Source: Wyeomyia smithii
Taxonomy: Eukaryota > Arthropoda > Insecta > Diptera > Culicidae
DNA length: 64,000 nt
Assembly (NCBI RefSeq): GCF_029784165.1
Contig: NC_073695.1
Coordinates: forward strand, 100,443,306 to 100,507,305
Direction of reading: 5' to 3'
Every line of letters starts with the position of its first letter. The stretch's first letter is position 1. This document shows positions 22,804 through 34,740 of this stretch, in pieces. The notes below the pieces were generated by a model. The model had not been told where the DNA came from, ran no database searches, and saw nothing but the letters and a program-made list of their open reading frames with translations. The position numbers were made by a program, and so were the translations under genes.

Positions 22804-23152
22804 GGGCGGGGGCCTAGCGTGGTTTGTAACGTCTCCGCCAACCACGCTCGACGCCTGGGTTCGAATCCCACCGCCGACATAGGTGTCGATGGTTGTGGGG
22901 TGGCGTGATCCACTCACAACCGACCCAACTGGTCTAGATTCAATCCTAGCCGACACCGGGAGATTTTCTGAGGCGAAAAATCTCTGGGATCACGCCTTCC
23001 ATCGCATGAGGAAGTGAAGCCGTTGGCGATGGTCCGTTAATCAACGGGTCGTGAGTTAGGGTCCTGGGTGGAGTCGCCTCCCCGGGCGTCGGTGATTGGC
23101 ACAACAACAGTGGCGGAACTAGACCGACGGTAAATAAGCGAGAATAAAAAAA
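22804..23152 (+). mobile_element. tRNA-derived SINE, about 349 bp
   Basis: A perfect 14-bp duplication ATAAGACGAAATGA flanks it (22790-22803 and 23153-23166). It has a tRNA-like head with an A-box-like region near 22814-22830 and a consensus pol III B box GGTTCGAATCC at 22858-22868. It ends in a short A-rich tail (GAATAAAAAA). A GC-rich body separates head and tail. The completeness of the target duplication points to a fairly recent insertion. Confidence 0.85.
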
Positions 23153-23169
23153 ATAAGACGAAATGATTG

Positions 23170-24780
23170 AAAGTTTTCCATGTTTCTGTAAGTTATGATA
23201 TTTTGGGTATTTTATCAACGAACTATTTCGTATATCGTACCAATTTGGCTCTAAACACATTAAGAAACCGTAAAACTGATATAGTTATTCGTTTCTATAC
23301 AGTGACGAGTTTTTTCATTTGTTAAAGAAATGAGATTTTTTTTAATTCACGTGGTTTTTGGACATTTTAGACAGCCCACTACTTTTTAGTCGTAACCTTT
23401 TAATTTAACCTTGAAAGAAAATCATATTTTGACGGAAAATTGACAATTTTAAATATGAAAAACTGCAAGGTTTTGTTTATAAATTTTTAATGGGTGGTCA
23501 TTACCTATCACCGTAACATCAATAAACAACAAGTATCAGAATTTAATTAAAAACCCCGAACTGACTCGCACTTAAAAAAAAAGTAATATTACTAAAAGCG
23601 AGAAGTCAAATTGATGCAGACTATTTTTATAGGGTTAATATATTTCCGCAGAAGAGATTTTTGCCAATGCCAATGCCGGTTTCAGAACCGTGAGTGGCTA
23701 CGGGGCACCAGCAGAGGAAACAACAACAACAAAATCTTCCGAAATATTGATCGGAGCCTGCATTACGTACTTAGTGGATGCTATCGTAATAGTATATTAA
23801 ATGTTACTTAGGGAAGAATGACATATGAAATCTATATTTTTAGTGTGTAAGACGACTTATAACAAACGATGCGTCATAGCTGTGGCGGTATCCATAAACT
23901 ACTCAAAGCATCCTAGGGGAAAAAGGGCCTGAAACAAATTGTTACATTGGTAAGGACAAGAAAAGATCAACTTTACGTATCGAAAAAGATTCCTTTGATT
24001 TTCATACCAATCGACTCACTTTTGCAAGCTAAATAAAACTCTGTGCGTGTGTCTGTTGCGAAAATAAACCTATGCTCATTTCTCAGTAACCTCTTGGTAA
24101 AATTTAACAGGTTAGGCCTCATTTGAATAAGATGAACAAGTTTTTGAATGAAGAAATTAATACCATATTGCAAGTCACAATTAGGCCAACTTTTTCAATT
24201 CAGAGGGAGAGTGGGTAACTTTTATAACTTTTATAGCGTAATATAATTTTCAAAGGAAGATACGTGGTATCGTTACGTTTTGATACACACAGGAAGGTGG
24301 GAGTAAAAAAATGTTTTTGTTATGCGTTACGTAATTGGTGAATGTCGCCTAAGATACATTCGTTATTCAAATTTGAAACTGAACCCAAAATGGCACTAGA
24401 TTTGCACACAACTTTTGCATGTAGAATAAAATTCCACCCCACAGAAAGGCAGTTTTGTACAATCACTCAAAACTTTACCAGTTTTATGTATCATTTGAAA
24501 AGTTACACTCCTCCAGCTGATACATAAAAATCAGAAATCCGTGTAAAACTTTAGGACCCAAGAGATGTAATTTTATGATATAATATTTTCATTTAATGTG
24601 TGTAATCGATCAGCGATTCTCCGAAACATTTTATCATCATAATATATTTTCATTTAAGATCCTGTATGATTTTTTGAGAAATCGAATTAAAAATAGAATT
24701 TGATAATAAGATAGGTTTTATGAGTTAGGAAAATCGTGCGTTTCATTGCATTTTTTCCGGATATTCTAAAAAATGAACTA
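23170..24780. other. No gene or delimited repeat seen
   Basis: AT-rich sequence. ORFs of 60-66 codons here have no recognisable domain. No RNA gene or inverted termini were found. Confidence 0.5.
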
Positions 24781-24783
24781 TTA

Positions 24784-25072
24784 CACTGGTCAACACAGAT
24801 GCCCTCCAAAATCTGAAACCGGAAAAAATGAAAGATTAACCATTCCAGTGAATTTTGATGTCCCTAGCCATTGCCGGTTTTTCAGAGACTTGAATGAGTT
24901 TCCTCTTAAACATAACGTTAAAGCGACGAACCCGGTGTGCAATTTCTTTACGACACTCTCACGTAAGTTGACGCTAGGCCACCTAAATTCATTGGTAAAA
25001 TAACTATAATTTTTCTTTTTTTCCGATTTGAGCTTTTGCAATGCCATTTTTTTTTTATTTTGTCGACCAGTG
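24784..25072. mobile_element. MITE with CACTGGTC termini, copy 1
   Basis: The left end CACTGGTCAACA is mirrored by TGTCGACCAGTG; TTA flanks both sides. Interior words (GGTGTCCCTAGC-like, AAAGCGACGAA, TTTTGTCGACCAG) recur in copies at 35760-36050 and 60735-61022. No conserved ORF is shared between copies. Confidence 0.65.
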
Positions 25073-25079
25073 TTATACA

Positions 25080-25790
25080 TACCGTAAACCTTTGATCACT
25101 TCACCCCTTTTTTAAATTTGATAGAAAGAAACTATTTTATGGACCGTCAACATTTCAAGTCGCTACTACTTTCACCTTAAGTTTTGAATCCGAATTTGTA
25201 CCTTTTTCCTGGCAAAGCTTGAATACCGCTATGACGCAAGTGTTTATCTTTTGCGGCTATCCACGAATCAAGCATATTTTTTTATGTTTTCATATGAGCA
25301 GGAACGCTGATCGGCCAGACCATGTACCACCAAACGGAATATGGTTGGGCCTTCCCACTTAAGCGTTTTTTTTTTTTGTAAATTTTAACGACTTTGGCAG
25401 TATGAGGTCAAGCGCAGTCATAGAGTAGAAACACTTTTGTGCCTCTGCTCGAAAAAATTCAAGAGTTGAAAAACCATCAATGCACGTTGCTAATTTTGTT
25501 TAAAAAAAACCTTGGCATCTGCACCCAAGTCTCTGAGAGACTGCAAGAAAGTAAGTGAAACAACCTGTAAATGCTAGTACTAATCTACATTTTTCAAGTT
25601 TCGATTGTTGTTTCTGTAACTTTTTGCAGCTTTGCGAGAAATTTTTGTTTGAAAAAGTGCATATTTCATCAAAAATGTTATAAACCCTATTAAAGGTGGA
25701 AATTTGCCCAAGTTCGGCAGAATGATGATTTTCTAAATATAAAAAAATTGTCTAGAACATAGTAGGCCTCTAAAATCACATCAGAAAAAG
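25080..25790. other. No feature recognised
   Basis: AT-rich spacer. It may include decayed sequence of the adjacent mariner relic, but no coding similarity could be followed beyond about 25795. Confidence 0.4.
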
Positions 25791-25794
25791 TTAT

Positions 25795-26135
25795 TTGGCG
25801 CTGGACCAGCTGTTTACAGGCGAAAAAAAACGACGCTTGACGTTCCTTGGCTTCAAATCATAAGAAACATAAGCTCCTTGTTTTCGAAACAATTCCAAAG
25901 TATGCAATCGCTTGAAAATGACTTAGCGAGTACCGCGTAAGCCCGAAGCAAGCTGTTCCTGCGTTTGGCATGGATCCTCATCGAACAATTTCTCCAACTT
26001 AGCGTCTTCGGAGGTTTTTGGCGTTTCCCCACATAGACAGCTGTCGACATCGTAATAACCGTTTTTAAAGCGATGAAACCAATCACGGCACGTTGTTCCA
26101 CTTAAAGCAGCATTTCCATGAACTTCTTTTAACTA
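25795..26135 (-). pseudogene. Mariner transposase relic (N-terminal helix-turn-helix region)
   Basis: Read on the minus strand, one frame gives VKEVHGNAALS, CRDWFHRFKNGYYDV, GETPKTSEDAKLEKLFDEDP and CQTQEQLAS. After a small frame break it continues IFKRLHTLELFRKQGAYVSY, DLKPRNVKRRFF and CKQLVQRQ. This order (DNA-binding HTH, then LxxLLDEDPxQTQxELA, then Y-DLKPR) is typical of mariner-family transposases. The catalytic D,D34D domain is missing and at least one stop or frameshift interrupts it, so it is inactive. Inverted termini were not found. Confidence 0.75.
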
Positions 26136-26453
26136 TGCGCGTTAGCTGTTGTTTTCTTGGAATCCTAGAGTTTATTCCGTAGCACCGTTTTCAGATAGCA
26201 GTTGTGATTTGTTATGAACAACGAATGTCATCAAACGAATATCTCGGCATAAAAGGAGCAACTCAGTCCGCACAAATGACATCTTGGTGACCTCTAAAAA
26301 GATTCATATTCGTACGGAGGATATGTATGATCAGAAATGCTAGAAGAGCGTTGAAAAGGCGGGGTTTAGAGCCTTATACAAACTTTTGTTTATTGTCACA
26401 AAATGGTTTGTTGGGAATATTCTATTTTAACATACTTTCAACTTGGGGACATT

Positions 26454-26858
26454 CCCGATCAAGCGATTATAACAAATGAGTAACACAAATATATCTGAAC
26501 TTGATAGAAATAACAAAGCCTGTAATATTCTTGATATGCCAGAATAATGAAAAGTACAAAATTATATCAAATTCTGTTATCATACACATGAATGTTCAAA
26601 AATGTGTTTTTAAAGCATATTTATAACAAAATTTATCATTCAATTAACAAAATTTTGTACACTCCAACTAATTCTCATCTTATTCTGCCAAAGACCTTAC
26701 AAAACTTGTTATAATTTGTAATAATCAGTAAGTAATATTGATAGAAATTTTGATATTTTAACTATTAACGAGACCAAGTTTAGAACACAAGTTGATACAA
26801 AAAGTTCGTAACAAAATATCAAGATTTGTTACAATTCTGATATTTTTGACTGATCGGG
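26454..26858. mobile_element. MITE with CCCGATCA termini, copy 2 (405 bp)
   Basis: It begins CCCGATCAAGCG and ends CTGATCGGG, with TT on each side. The interior is AT-rich with AACAAAAT/TTGTTAT words as in the 6121-6545 copy. No ORF. Confidence 0.6.
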
Positions 26859-26859
26859 T

Positions 26860-27600
26860 TCATAGGAGAAACCAAAAAACGTTTCTAGGTTGTCACCACG
26901 AGTCGTATTTCACCGATACATTCATGAATATTTTTCGAGACAAAGTTATACAGTGAACTGTTTTATTCGTGACATGACCAACTCCCGAAACAAATTACGT
27001 TTATCGATACAATCTATCTGTCTTGTTTACAGAAACAATAACTTATAGCTAATCCGTCGTGAATTCATTCAAATAAATCATTTTATTTAATCATAGAACT
27101 CGTATCATGATCAGTACAGGGTGAATCATGATCGAAACAAAATATGTGTCATAATCGGAACAGCCATTTTACTTCTAAATTATTGATTCTAGAGAAAAAC
27201 GAGAATTATTAAATCTTCAATAATTTATTTGTTGTCCTTCTTGGACAATTGTTGTTCAATTTCATATTGGGTATAATGTTGATCGCATATGTGTGCTACC
27301 CCGACAAAGGGGATTAAGACATTTTTCTGATAGCACTGTTGAAAGCTGTTATTATACTGTAAATTTGACGGCCCTATACTTCGAAAGCCAGCATACCAGA
27401 ACGTTTGTGTGTTGTCGAGATACGGCAAATTTCTTATTAGAGAAAAATGCCGCACAAAAACAGCTTTTTACTAGAGGAAGTTTTGCTAAACCAGCTGGCC
27501 CTGCCACTATCACTGCTAATACCATTGCTGCTGCTGATGCTATCCGTTGCCACAACTGCTGCTGCTTCGTCTAATACCTGCTTAAGGATTGTTGAAGTCG
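26860..27600. other. Unassigned sequence with a GCTGCTGCT-rich end
   Basis: The first part shows nothing. From about 27460 the sequence becomes GC-richer and contains CTGCTGCTGATGC and CTGCTGCTTCGTC. A short open frame on each strand covers it, but no domain is recognisable. It could be a repeat fragment or a decayed exon; I do not call a gene. Confidence 0.3.
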
Positions 27601-27619
27601 CTGTCTAGAAATAATATCA

Positions 27620-27990
27620 GCAGTTTCGGTTGAAACAGGCTCTTTAATAGGCCAAATCGTATATTCCGAATCACTAGGGCTATAACAATGTCGATTGTGC
27701 TTGGAAAAGCAATCATATAACGACCAATCAGTGGTCGAGTTTTGTGTTTTGACTAGACTTGACCATTTTCAATAGTACAAAAGTTCGAATAATAAAATAC
27801 AATTTTCTGCATTTGGGAGGATTCTTAGAAGATTTTCTAATGGATTGCTGCAAGAACGAAGGAAATGCATCGAAGCTAACCGATTTATTAGCATTTAAAA
27901 TTGGACATGTTTCTCAGTTTTTTCGGTTTTAGATTTTCATTTTACACCCCTATGTAGTCGAACTTCCTCTCAGGAAGTCAAAATGTTCTT
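27620..27990 (+). repeat. Dispersed repeat, uninterrupted copy (other copy 1690-2760)
   Basis: GATTGCTGCAAGAACGAAGG, ACCGATTTATTAGCATTTAA and TTTTACACCCCTATGTAG correspond to three blocks around 1925-1980 and 2710. This copy lacks the 0.7-kb foldback and so represents the pre-insertion state. Confidence 0.55.
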
Positions 27991-27999
27991 CTAACAAAA

Positions 28000-28890
28000 A
28001 CTTCTCAATGAATTGTACTTAAGTGAAAGCCATCATTATATCAAGCATAGGATGAGTAAAGCGGTGAAGTCTCAGAAGTAAGCTGTTGCGATTAACATGA
28101 TTCAATACTCTTCCGATCATGATACAAAACAGGCCTTAGCATTTTACCAATAATTCCGACTTTAAAGCAAATATTTTGCACAAAAAGTGTTTCTACACAA
28201 TATTTTAATGTTATAGAAGCATTTTACAGAACATATATACCGCAATTCCGGAATATTTGATTTCATTAAAACTGCTTGCAAACAAGACATGATAGCAATA
28301 GTAAGGCAATGTGTTCAAAAATGGATAACTTTTTGAAAACTTTTTTCTAATTAAAATACTTAAGCAGTCTCAATTAAGCTATCTGAACAGCATCAAATTG
28401 CTTGATGTTTTTGTTGAATGTTTGATATATTTTTTTATTAAATTGTGGAGAAATTTCGCATATGAAAATTGGACCTTTTTTTCTCACAGCCATATTTTCT
28501 AGTTTTTTTTTTTTTTTGGTTTTTGGTGCCTTGAATAATTTTTAAAAGTTAAGCGTTGATTTTCTTGTTTGTTTACATTAGCCCTTTTTCAACTCCTTGA
28601 CGTATTTCTATAGTAGTTTAGACGTTTCTTCGCTTTAATATTTTAATAACCATGCTTATACTCAAGCTTTTTATTTTTATATTATCATTGTCTCAATTCT
28701 GTTGGGAAAATAATTCCTAGTATGCCTGGTATGAAGTACACAAAATAGCAGATTTAATGTTTTGCTTTTGTATTTATCTTGTTATAAAACATATATTTTT
28801 AGTTAAAATAGGTGGCAAAAGGCAAGTTCTTCTGCACCAAATAGAACGAACAGCACACCAAAACCTATAGTTAGTCCAAAATTTCTATAT
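28000..28890. other. No feature recognised
   Basis: AT-rich sequence with poly-T runs. No coding pattern, termini or RNA gene were seen. Confidence 0.5.
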
Positions 28891-28899
28891 GAGCTGTTA

Positions 28900-29850
28900 C
28901 GAAGCAAAACTTGCATAACACTTTCGGTTGATTGCAACATTCATCGCCATTAATCTACCATCTCCGATGAATGTAACCGCAGAACCCTTCCGACGATTGC
29001 TGTCTCCTGAAAAGGGGGCACGTACGATGCGATCATCGCATGAGTGCTCTCCGATCAATCAAGCAACACCGGAGCGCAATAACGTTTTCCCGAATCAACC
29101 GCAACATTTACGATTACGGTTTTCACCTGGCGTGCCGTTTTCCTCCCGCTGGCTACGCTGATATTAATAATCAAGCGTTGCCAATGAGCAGCCAACTGCA
29201 AAAAAAACGAACGAACACGCGAAAGTATTCCCCGTCGTGCCATTCTGGAATTGTTGAACCACCGCCCATCAGGTAACCGTTAGAATTTTCCGGTTCTAAA
29301 AGATTGCACAAACCTATTGCTAGCTGCTCAGCGGGAGGAGAAAAAAATGTGCAACGTCAGTGAACTTTTCCGTGCCCTTGTTACACCTCCATGCTCTGGT
29401 TTAAACTGCCGTAGTTTGCATTTTACGTCACCTTCCGGGGTGCCTCACACTACCGTAACCCATATCCGCTTCCGCCAACGCCAACGGCGTGCCGTGTCTC
29501 ATTTCAGCAATGAATCTTCCCCGTGTCGAGGGTTTGTGTGCTACGCGTGGAATTTCCAAGCGTATCACGAATGGCACCACCAACAAGGACGACAGGTAAA
29601 CGGGTACTTGCACAGCGACGACGGCTACGTGTAAAAACACAAAAAGAAAGAAAACATAGTGCGATCTTTCAAATCAACATTCATACAAGTGTAACGTTGA
29701 TTATGAACGCCTTGTCGACCCCTAGCCCACCACCCTGTCTCTCCCTCCTTCCGCACTCCTGTCACTCACCATTACTAGGCAGCATATAACATGGCAGCCA
29801 CATCATTCACTGGTCCGCGCTAACAAACGGTGAAGAAAGTTCTACGGTTC
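28900..29850. other. GC-richer, repeat-poor island 1
   Basis: Composition rises clearly above the surrounding DNA, CpG words are frequent, and no repeat shared with the rest of the window was found. Open frames of 60-105 codons occur on both strands but overlap each other and show no known domain. This may be an intronic enhancer, an alternative first exon or a neighbouring gene's end. No splice-bounded coding segment could be defended. Confidence 0.35.
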
Positions 29851-31488
29851 AGCAGTTGGCTGCCTTCGCTGTTCAACTTTTTGTCGTCGGTAGGCCGACC
29901 TCGGAAACGAAACGTTTGATAGGTTGCGCTGCGAGTGATAAAAATTCTCTCCACCATTCTTTTGCGTTTTATTTTTCTTGTGGAATAAAAATATCGTCGA
30001 TTCCAACACATGCAATGATATGTGGAACACGAGCTTTCACCCACAAAAAGTGGTTCAGAAACCGATTATTTCGTTTCGCTAAAAAATAATACCTCGCGAT
30101 ACGGCCATCGTTAGGTCATCACTCAAGGGATTAATTTGAAGGATAATTAATCAAAACTGGCAATAAATTTCAGTAACGAGTAAGCCCTTAGCAGAATTTG
30201 TTGTAGAGATTTTGCTTCTGAAAACTGGTTGTTTTATAGCAAAAGAGGAATGCTGCGAACATGTGATCTATCGACATTTTTTTTGCGTTCGCTCGTCTGT
30301 GTATTTGATATCCGGATTTACTCTATGTTCCACAATGTTTTTAGAAGCTACGCTACGTTTTGGACTGCCGTATCCCGTGATCAGACGATAGCTTTCTAAC
30401 ATTTTACCAGTTCATGACACATTTCAGTACCCCAATGTTCTATTTATAAAATATTTCTATGTGAGCAAAAAGTTACCAGTGGAGGAATTTGACTCTTTTT
30501 TTTTTTTTTTGATTAACCAGATGCTTTCAATTTGTGTGATGAAAGCTGTCTCCCGGTGCAGCACACAAACCTCGGTGTAAGTTAGAAGCCTGTTTCGATT
30601 CGTTACGTACAGCGGAAACAGTTTGCGCTTTGATTGGACTGCATTTTTTCAGGGAAAAAACGAAACAAGCAGTAGTTTTTCAGTTTTTCCTTCAAACAGC
30701 TTCACATGATGCCGTAGTAAGATAGTCCCGTTCCGTTTTCCGTTTGCCGAAGAAAGCCGATGTGCGCCTTCATGAATTCTTTTCAAAGTTTTGCTGCCTA
30801 TTCCTGACAAACTGTGTTTGAACTGGATGAAGTAACTGCTTGGCACAAAGTTTCAATAATTTCAATTCAATAAAGTTGGCGTATGATAGTTTATATTTAA
30901 AAAGCTAGCTAACAGTGAATGCTTGTAGTGTCAGAGTATAGCTCAAACATCGATTGAACTTTTGACATCGAACATGAGTTGGTAATATGTTCGATAATGC
31001 TATAAAATGGCTCTTTTTAATATCCGTCATTTTGGTAGCGAACTAAAATAAAAAACAGAATCATCCATAACGATGTTTTGCTCAGGATATAAATCTACTC
31101 TAGCTTTCACCAAAAACCGGTTTCATTTCGTAAGCAAATTTATTCGATATCCAACAAAAAACAACAAATATTAGACTAATTTGTTATTGTGCATGGAAAT
31201 TCATTGAAATTTAGAACCGAAACCAAAACAAACAAAGATACGAAATGAATGAGATGTTTCAATGAATCTTAGTTGAATAAATTTATTGGCTTGCAACTAT
31301 CACTAACCTCATTTTATATTTGTTCTACATTTTCATACAAAATTTTACACAATTCTCTCTATGTTATTGTACAGTTTATTTATAGTTGATATTTCTTTTA
31401 CTTACTTTTATTTCTATATTCAAGCATTTTTGTTTCGAGTTTCATTTACATAGTTTTGACATACTAAACTAACTTAATTTTATGTCGT
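29851..31488. other. No feature recognised
   Basis: Mostly AT-rich. The first 250 bp keep the composition of the island before it. No repeat ends or RNA gene were seen. Confidence 0.45.
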
Positions 31489-31489
31489 G

Positions 31490-32062
31490 GACAACTCCTC
31501 TTCAATTGTCCCTTACACCCGCTGCTCGGGCATCTAACGCATGCGGGGTCTGACTCGCTCAAAATCGTCGGCCTATATCCGGGTCTCTGCTGAATATTAT
31601 CTTTGCCGGACGCTCATCCACCAGACGTGGTCAACCCACTGTAATCTACCTTGTTCTACCAACTTGACATTATCAGCGTGATTGTATAATTCGTACAGCT
31701 CGTGATTCATATGCCTGCACCACACTCCATCATCTTCTTTGCCACTGCGTTTTGATCGCAAGATTCGACGCTCAAAGACCCCAAGCGCTCGTGGATCAGC
31801 CTCCTTTCATGTCCACGATTCGTGTCCGTAGAGCACCACCGAGAGGATCAGTGTTCTGTAGAGCGCTAATTTCGTGCGGATCTATAGACTGCGGGGTCTA
31901 AGCTGGCTTCGCACTCCGTAATAAGCCCTGTTCGTTGTTGCAATCCGTCTCTTCACCTCACGGCTCAGTTCGTTATCACAAGTTGAGAGTGTTTCAAAAT
32001 AGACACATTCCTCAACCACTTTGAAAGTATCCCCATCCATCACCAGCGCAACACCAACGCAC
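31490..32062 (-). pseudogene. RTE-type retrotransposon, C-terminal fragment
   Basis: The minus strand encodes MDGDTFKVVEECVYFETLS, LSREVKRRIATTNRAYYGVR and SQLRPRSL. After frame breaks it continues LALYRTLILSVVLYGHESWT, ALGVFERRILR, DGVWCRHMNHELYELY and GRLQWVDHVW. This is the thumb and C-terminal region of RTE-clade reverse transcriptases. It continues the fragment at 33862-34740, from which it is separated by about 1.8 kb of inserted repeats. Stops and frameshifts make it non-functional. No 3' end repeat was identified. Confidence 0.8.
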
Positions 32063-32795
32063 AGAGGTCCAGTAAGGCAAAAGGTGAAACTTAATTCAAT
32101 AGCGCCTTCCACCTTAATCCTTGCTAAATAATGTCTTCGGAACAACTGTTTGTATGAATGACCCATATAATTGCAAATTGTCAAAAATTATAAAAAGTTT
32201 ACTATACTAAAAATGAAAAAAAATTTTTTTTGCTAAGAGATAACGACATAATTTGTTCAGAAAAGTTCTGGAAGATTCAAAAATATGAAACTTTGTTGAA
32301 CAAATTAAAATCTTTTATTCATTCGGTACAAAGTTATAAAGTATATTACATGAACTTACTTAAAATTTAGTTTTTTGTACGTAACTTTTCTTAGTTGCAT
32401 TCAACACGAAAATGTTGTTCCGTGGAATTGTTAAGGCACACAAAACATACATTTTTACGAAAGACTATACTTCTCCAGAAATTTACCTTACAAAGTTATA
32501 TCATATTTTAGCTTATTTTTGTTGAAGACCCCACATCTAAAGGACTTTTCCTTACAAAGTCATAGCATATTTTAGTTTATTTTGTCGAAAACTTTAACAA
32601 TGTAAAGAATTAAGACTGGGTTTTATTTTTAGTATAGTGAGCTTCATAATTTTCATAATTTTTGACAATTTGCGATTATGCAGGTCATTCAGACAAACAA
32701 CTGTTCCCAAGAAACTATCATGCTAGAATGCAGTTATAAGGCACTATGGAATTAAGTTCCACTTTTTGCCTTGTCGGACCACTGTGCAACGCCTA
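32040..32795. repeat. Inverted repeat, arms about 170 bp, spacer about 410 bp
   Basis: Left-arm sequence (TTGCAAATTGTCAAAAATTA, CTGTTTGTATGAATGACC, GGCAAAAGGTGAAACTTAAT, TCCAGTAAGGCAAAA) is mirrored at 32624-32795 as AATTTTTGACAATTTGCGAT, GGTCATTCAGACAAACAA, GAATTAAGTTCCACTTTTTG and TTGCCTTGTCGGACC. The spacer is a copy of dispersed repeat A. The left arm abuts or overlaps the broken RTE coding sequence, so the insertion edge lies near 32060. Confidence 0.65.
32216..32620 (+). repeat. Dispersed repeat 'A', copy 4
   Basis: It contains GCTAAGAGATAACGACATAA, AATATGAAACTTTGTTGAAC, TTTTTTGTACGTAACTTTTC and TTAGTTGCATTCAACACG in the family order, closest to the 42590-42915 copy. It forms the loop of the 32040-32795 inverted repeat. 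Confidence 0.65.
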
Positions 32796-32850
32796 TAGGA
32801 CTACTACACGCAAAACTTTTCCTTATTACTTTAGAAGCAATAGCGCAAAA

Positions 32851-32888
32851 TTGCCTTTTAAGTAACAAATCCATTACTTAAAAGGCAA
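32851..32888. repeat. Short perfect hairpin
   Basis: TTGCCTTTTAAGTAA is followed, after an 8-base loop, by its exact complement TTACTTAAAAGGCAA. The flanks carry TTATTACTTTAG words that recur inverted near 33830-33862, so it may be the end of a small element filling the RTE insertion. Confidence 0.6.
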
Positions 32889-33064
32889 TAAAATTCTTCC
32901 ACAGTCAAGTAACAACACATACTGTCATATATTCAGCACGTGTTACGGGAGTACGACTATCTAATAATGGTCATTTCAACCACATGCAAAATTTTTTCTG
33001 TCGAAAAATGCTCCCTTTCCGTCTCAAGTAAAAAAAAATCACACACAGTCGCATATGTTGCACA

Positions 33065-33220
33065 TGTTAGGCATCTGCTAGGCTGAATGCCAACGCGAGC
33101 GATCGGGCGAATATCTTGCCGTAGGTAAATAAACAGCCGTAAGTAGAGCTATTCATTAACCTACGGCAAAAATCTCGCCCCATCGCTCGTGTTGGCGTTC
33201 AGCCTGGCAGAGACCTTACA
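33065..33220. repeat. Palindromic MITE, arms about 60 bp
   Basis: GGCTGAATGCCAACGCGAGC and ATCTTGCCGTAGG on the left are mirrored by CCTACGGCAAAAAT and GCTCGTGTTGGCGTTCAGCC on the right. Matching continues outward through GCATCTGCTA / TGGCAGAGAC. The loop is about 30 bp. It is a compact, GC-rich hairpin without coding capacity. Confidence 0.7.
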
Positions 33221-33861
33221 AGTTTCTTCAATCTCCAATTCATCCGGTGTGCGTGTATTAGTTCGCTCGTTGTACGGATACGGAGTAGCGAAAAAATATG
33301 ACAAGAGGTGCCAAGCAGCATTTTTCCCGTCATAGAGCATGCAAACGTTGATAATTTCGAAGACTTGAAATGCGCCTTAGAATGACATCACGATCTGTAA
33401 ACTGCGTTAGAGAAAAACAAAAACATTCGCTTTCTTGCAAGCTATCTACAGCATATAATCATTGGTTCATGGAAACTCATTTGGACCTGTTTGAAAATAC
33501 AAAACTCGTGCTAATCCAGAACAATATTCGCAACTTCGGCAACTCTGGTCAGACAGTATTACATATTTCCATTTCAAGTAAACACTGGGGGACGAAACGA
33601 AAGTGTTTCTAATTATACATTTGAGGTTGACGGTTGAGATTCTGATTATGTGTGAAGTGAATGTGAATGTGTGATTATAAGTGAAGTCTCGCTAACACAT
33701 GCATTGCGCTGCTTGGCTGTATGTTCTCCTGCAGAAACACATACAAGCGTGTGGCCGTCATAATTTTTATTACTTTTTGTTTGTTACTTTTTGTGTATAA
33801 TGCGCAGTCATAAGACACAATAAGTAATAAAAAATTGCCCTAAAGTAATAAAATGTTCCCC

Positions 33862-34740
33862 GTTTGCGTTGGGTGTACGTTCTCTTCCATCCACCATGTA
33901 CTTCATTTTGAACGTGTGGATGGTCAATCCAATTCTTGCAGCTTTCCTTTTGAGAGCCTCCTCCGTAGCAAAACAACTAACCCCGATGATATAGATGTCG
34001 TCTGCAAAGCCTAGAAGCATGTGAGACTCCGTGATGATGGTGCCGCTCCTCTGCACTGTCTTTCGTATAGCAACTTCCAAGGCTATGTCGAACGGCATGT
34101 TCGAAAGCCTTAAACCATCTAACGCCACAAACGCGTCCGAAATTGTATGCACTGTTCTGACGCTTGATGTGAAACCGTCGAGGGTCGTACAACTCAGCTC
34201 AATCAGTTTTGTTGGGAAACCATCTTCAAGCATAATCTGCCACAACTCCTCGCCTTTCACTAAGTCGTACGCCGCCTTGAAGACTATAAACAGATGAAGT
34301 GTCTGCAAGTTTTGTCTAAACTTGTCGGGGATCTGTTTCAAGGAGAACGTCCGGTCCGTTGCAGATCATCCCACTCTAAAAGCGTACTGGTATTCACCAA
34401 CAAAAGCTTTCTGCAACGGCCTCATTTTATGGAACATTATTGAGAAGGGCTATGCCTCGATAGTTGCTACAGTCGAGTCTGTGTCACTTCTTATAGATTA
34501 TATTCTTATACAGATAGGGCATATAAGTCCTTCCAACCAGTCCGTAGGTACCGCTCGCTTCCGAATTTGAGAAGTTCGGCCGGTAAGCCGTCCTTCCCAA
34601 CGACTTTGTGGTTCTTGAGTTTTTCTCACCTCGTCCAAGCTTGGCGGATCCAGAGCTTATCCATCTTCCTCAGTTTCTCTCTTGTTTCCCCCGGTGACTC
34701 TCCTACCTTTCTCACTGTTCAGCACCACTTCGAAGTGTTG
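33862..34740 (-). pseudogene. RTE-type retrotransposon reverse transcriptase fragment
   Basis: The minus strand gives SLDEV, PTDWLEGLICPI, FVGEYQ, LHLFIVFKAAYDLVKGEELW, GFPTKLIELSCTTLDGFTSS, LDGLRLSN, FDIALEVAIRKTVQRSGTII, SHMLLGFADDIYIIGVS, and AARIGLTIHTFKMKYMVDGR. FKAAYD and LLGFADDI are reverse-transcriptase motifs A and C (catalytic aspartates); the usual QGD of motif B is degraded. This pattern is that of RTE-clade elements known in mosquitoes. Several stops and frameshifts lie upstream of 34341. It breaks off at about 33862 and resumes at 32062. Confidence 0.85.
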
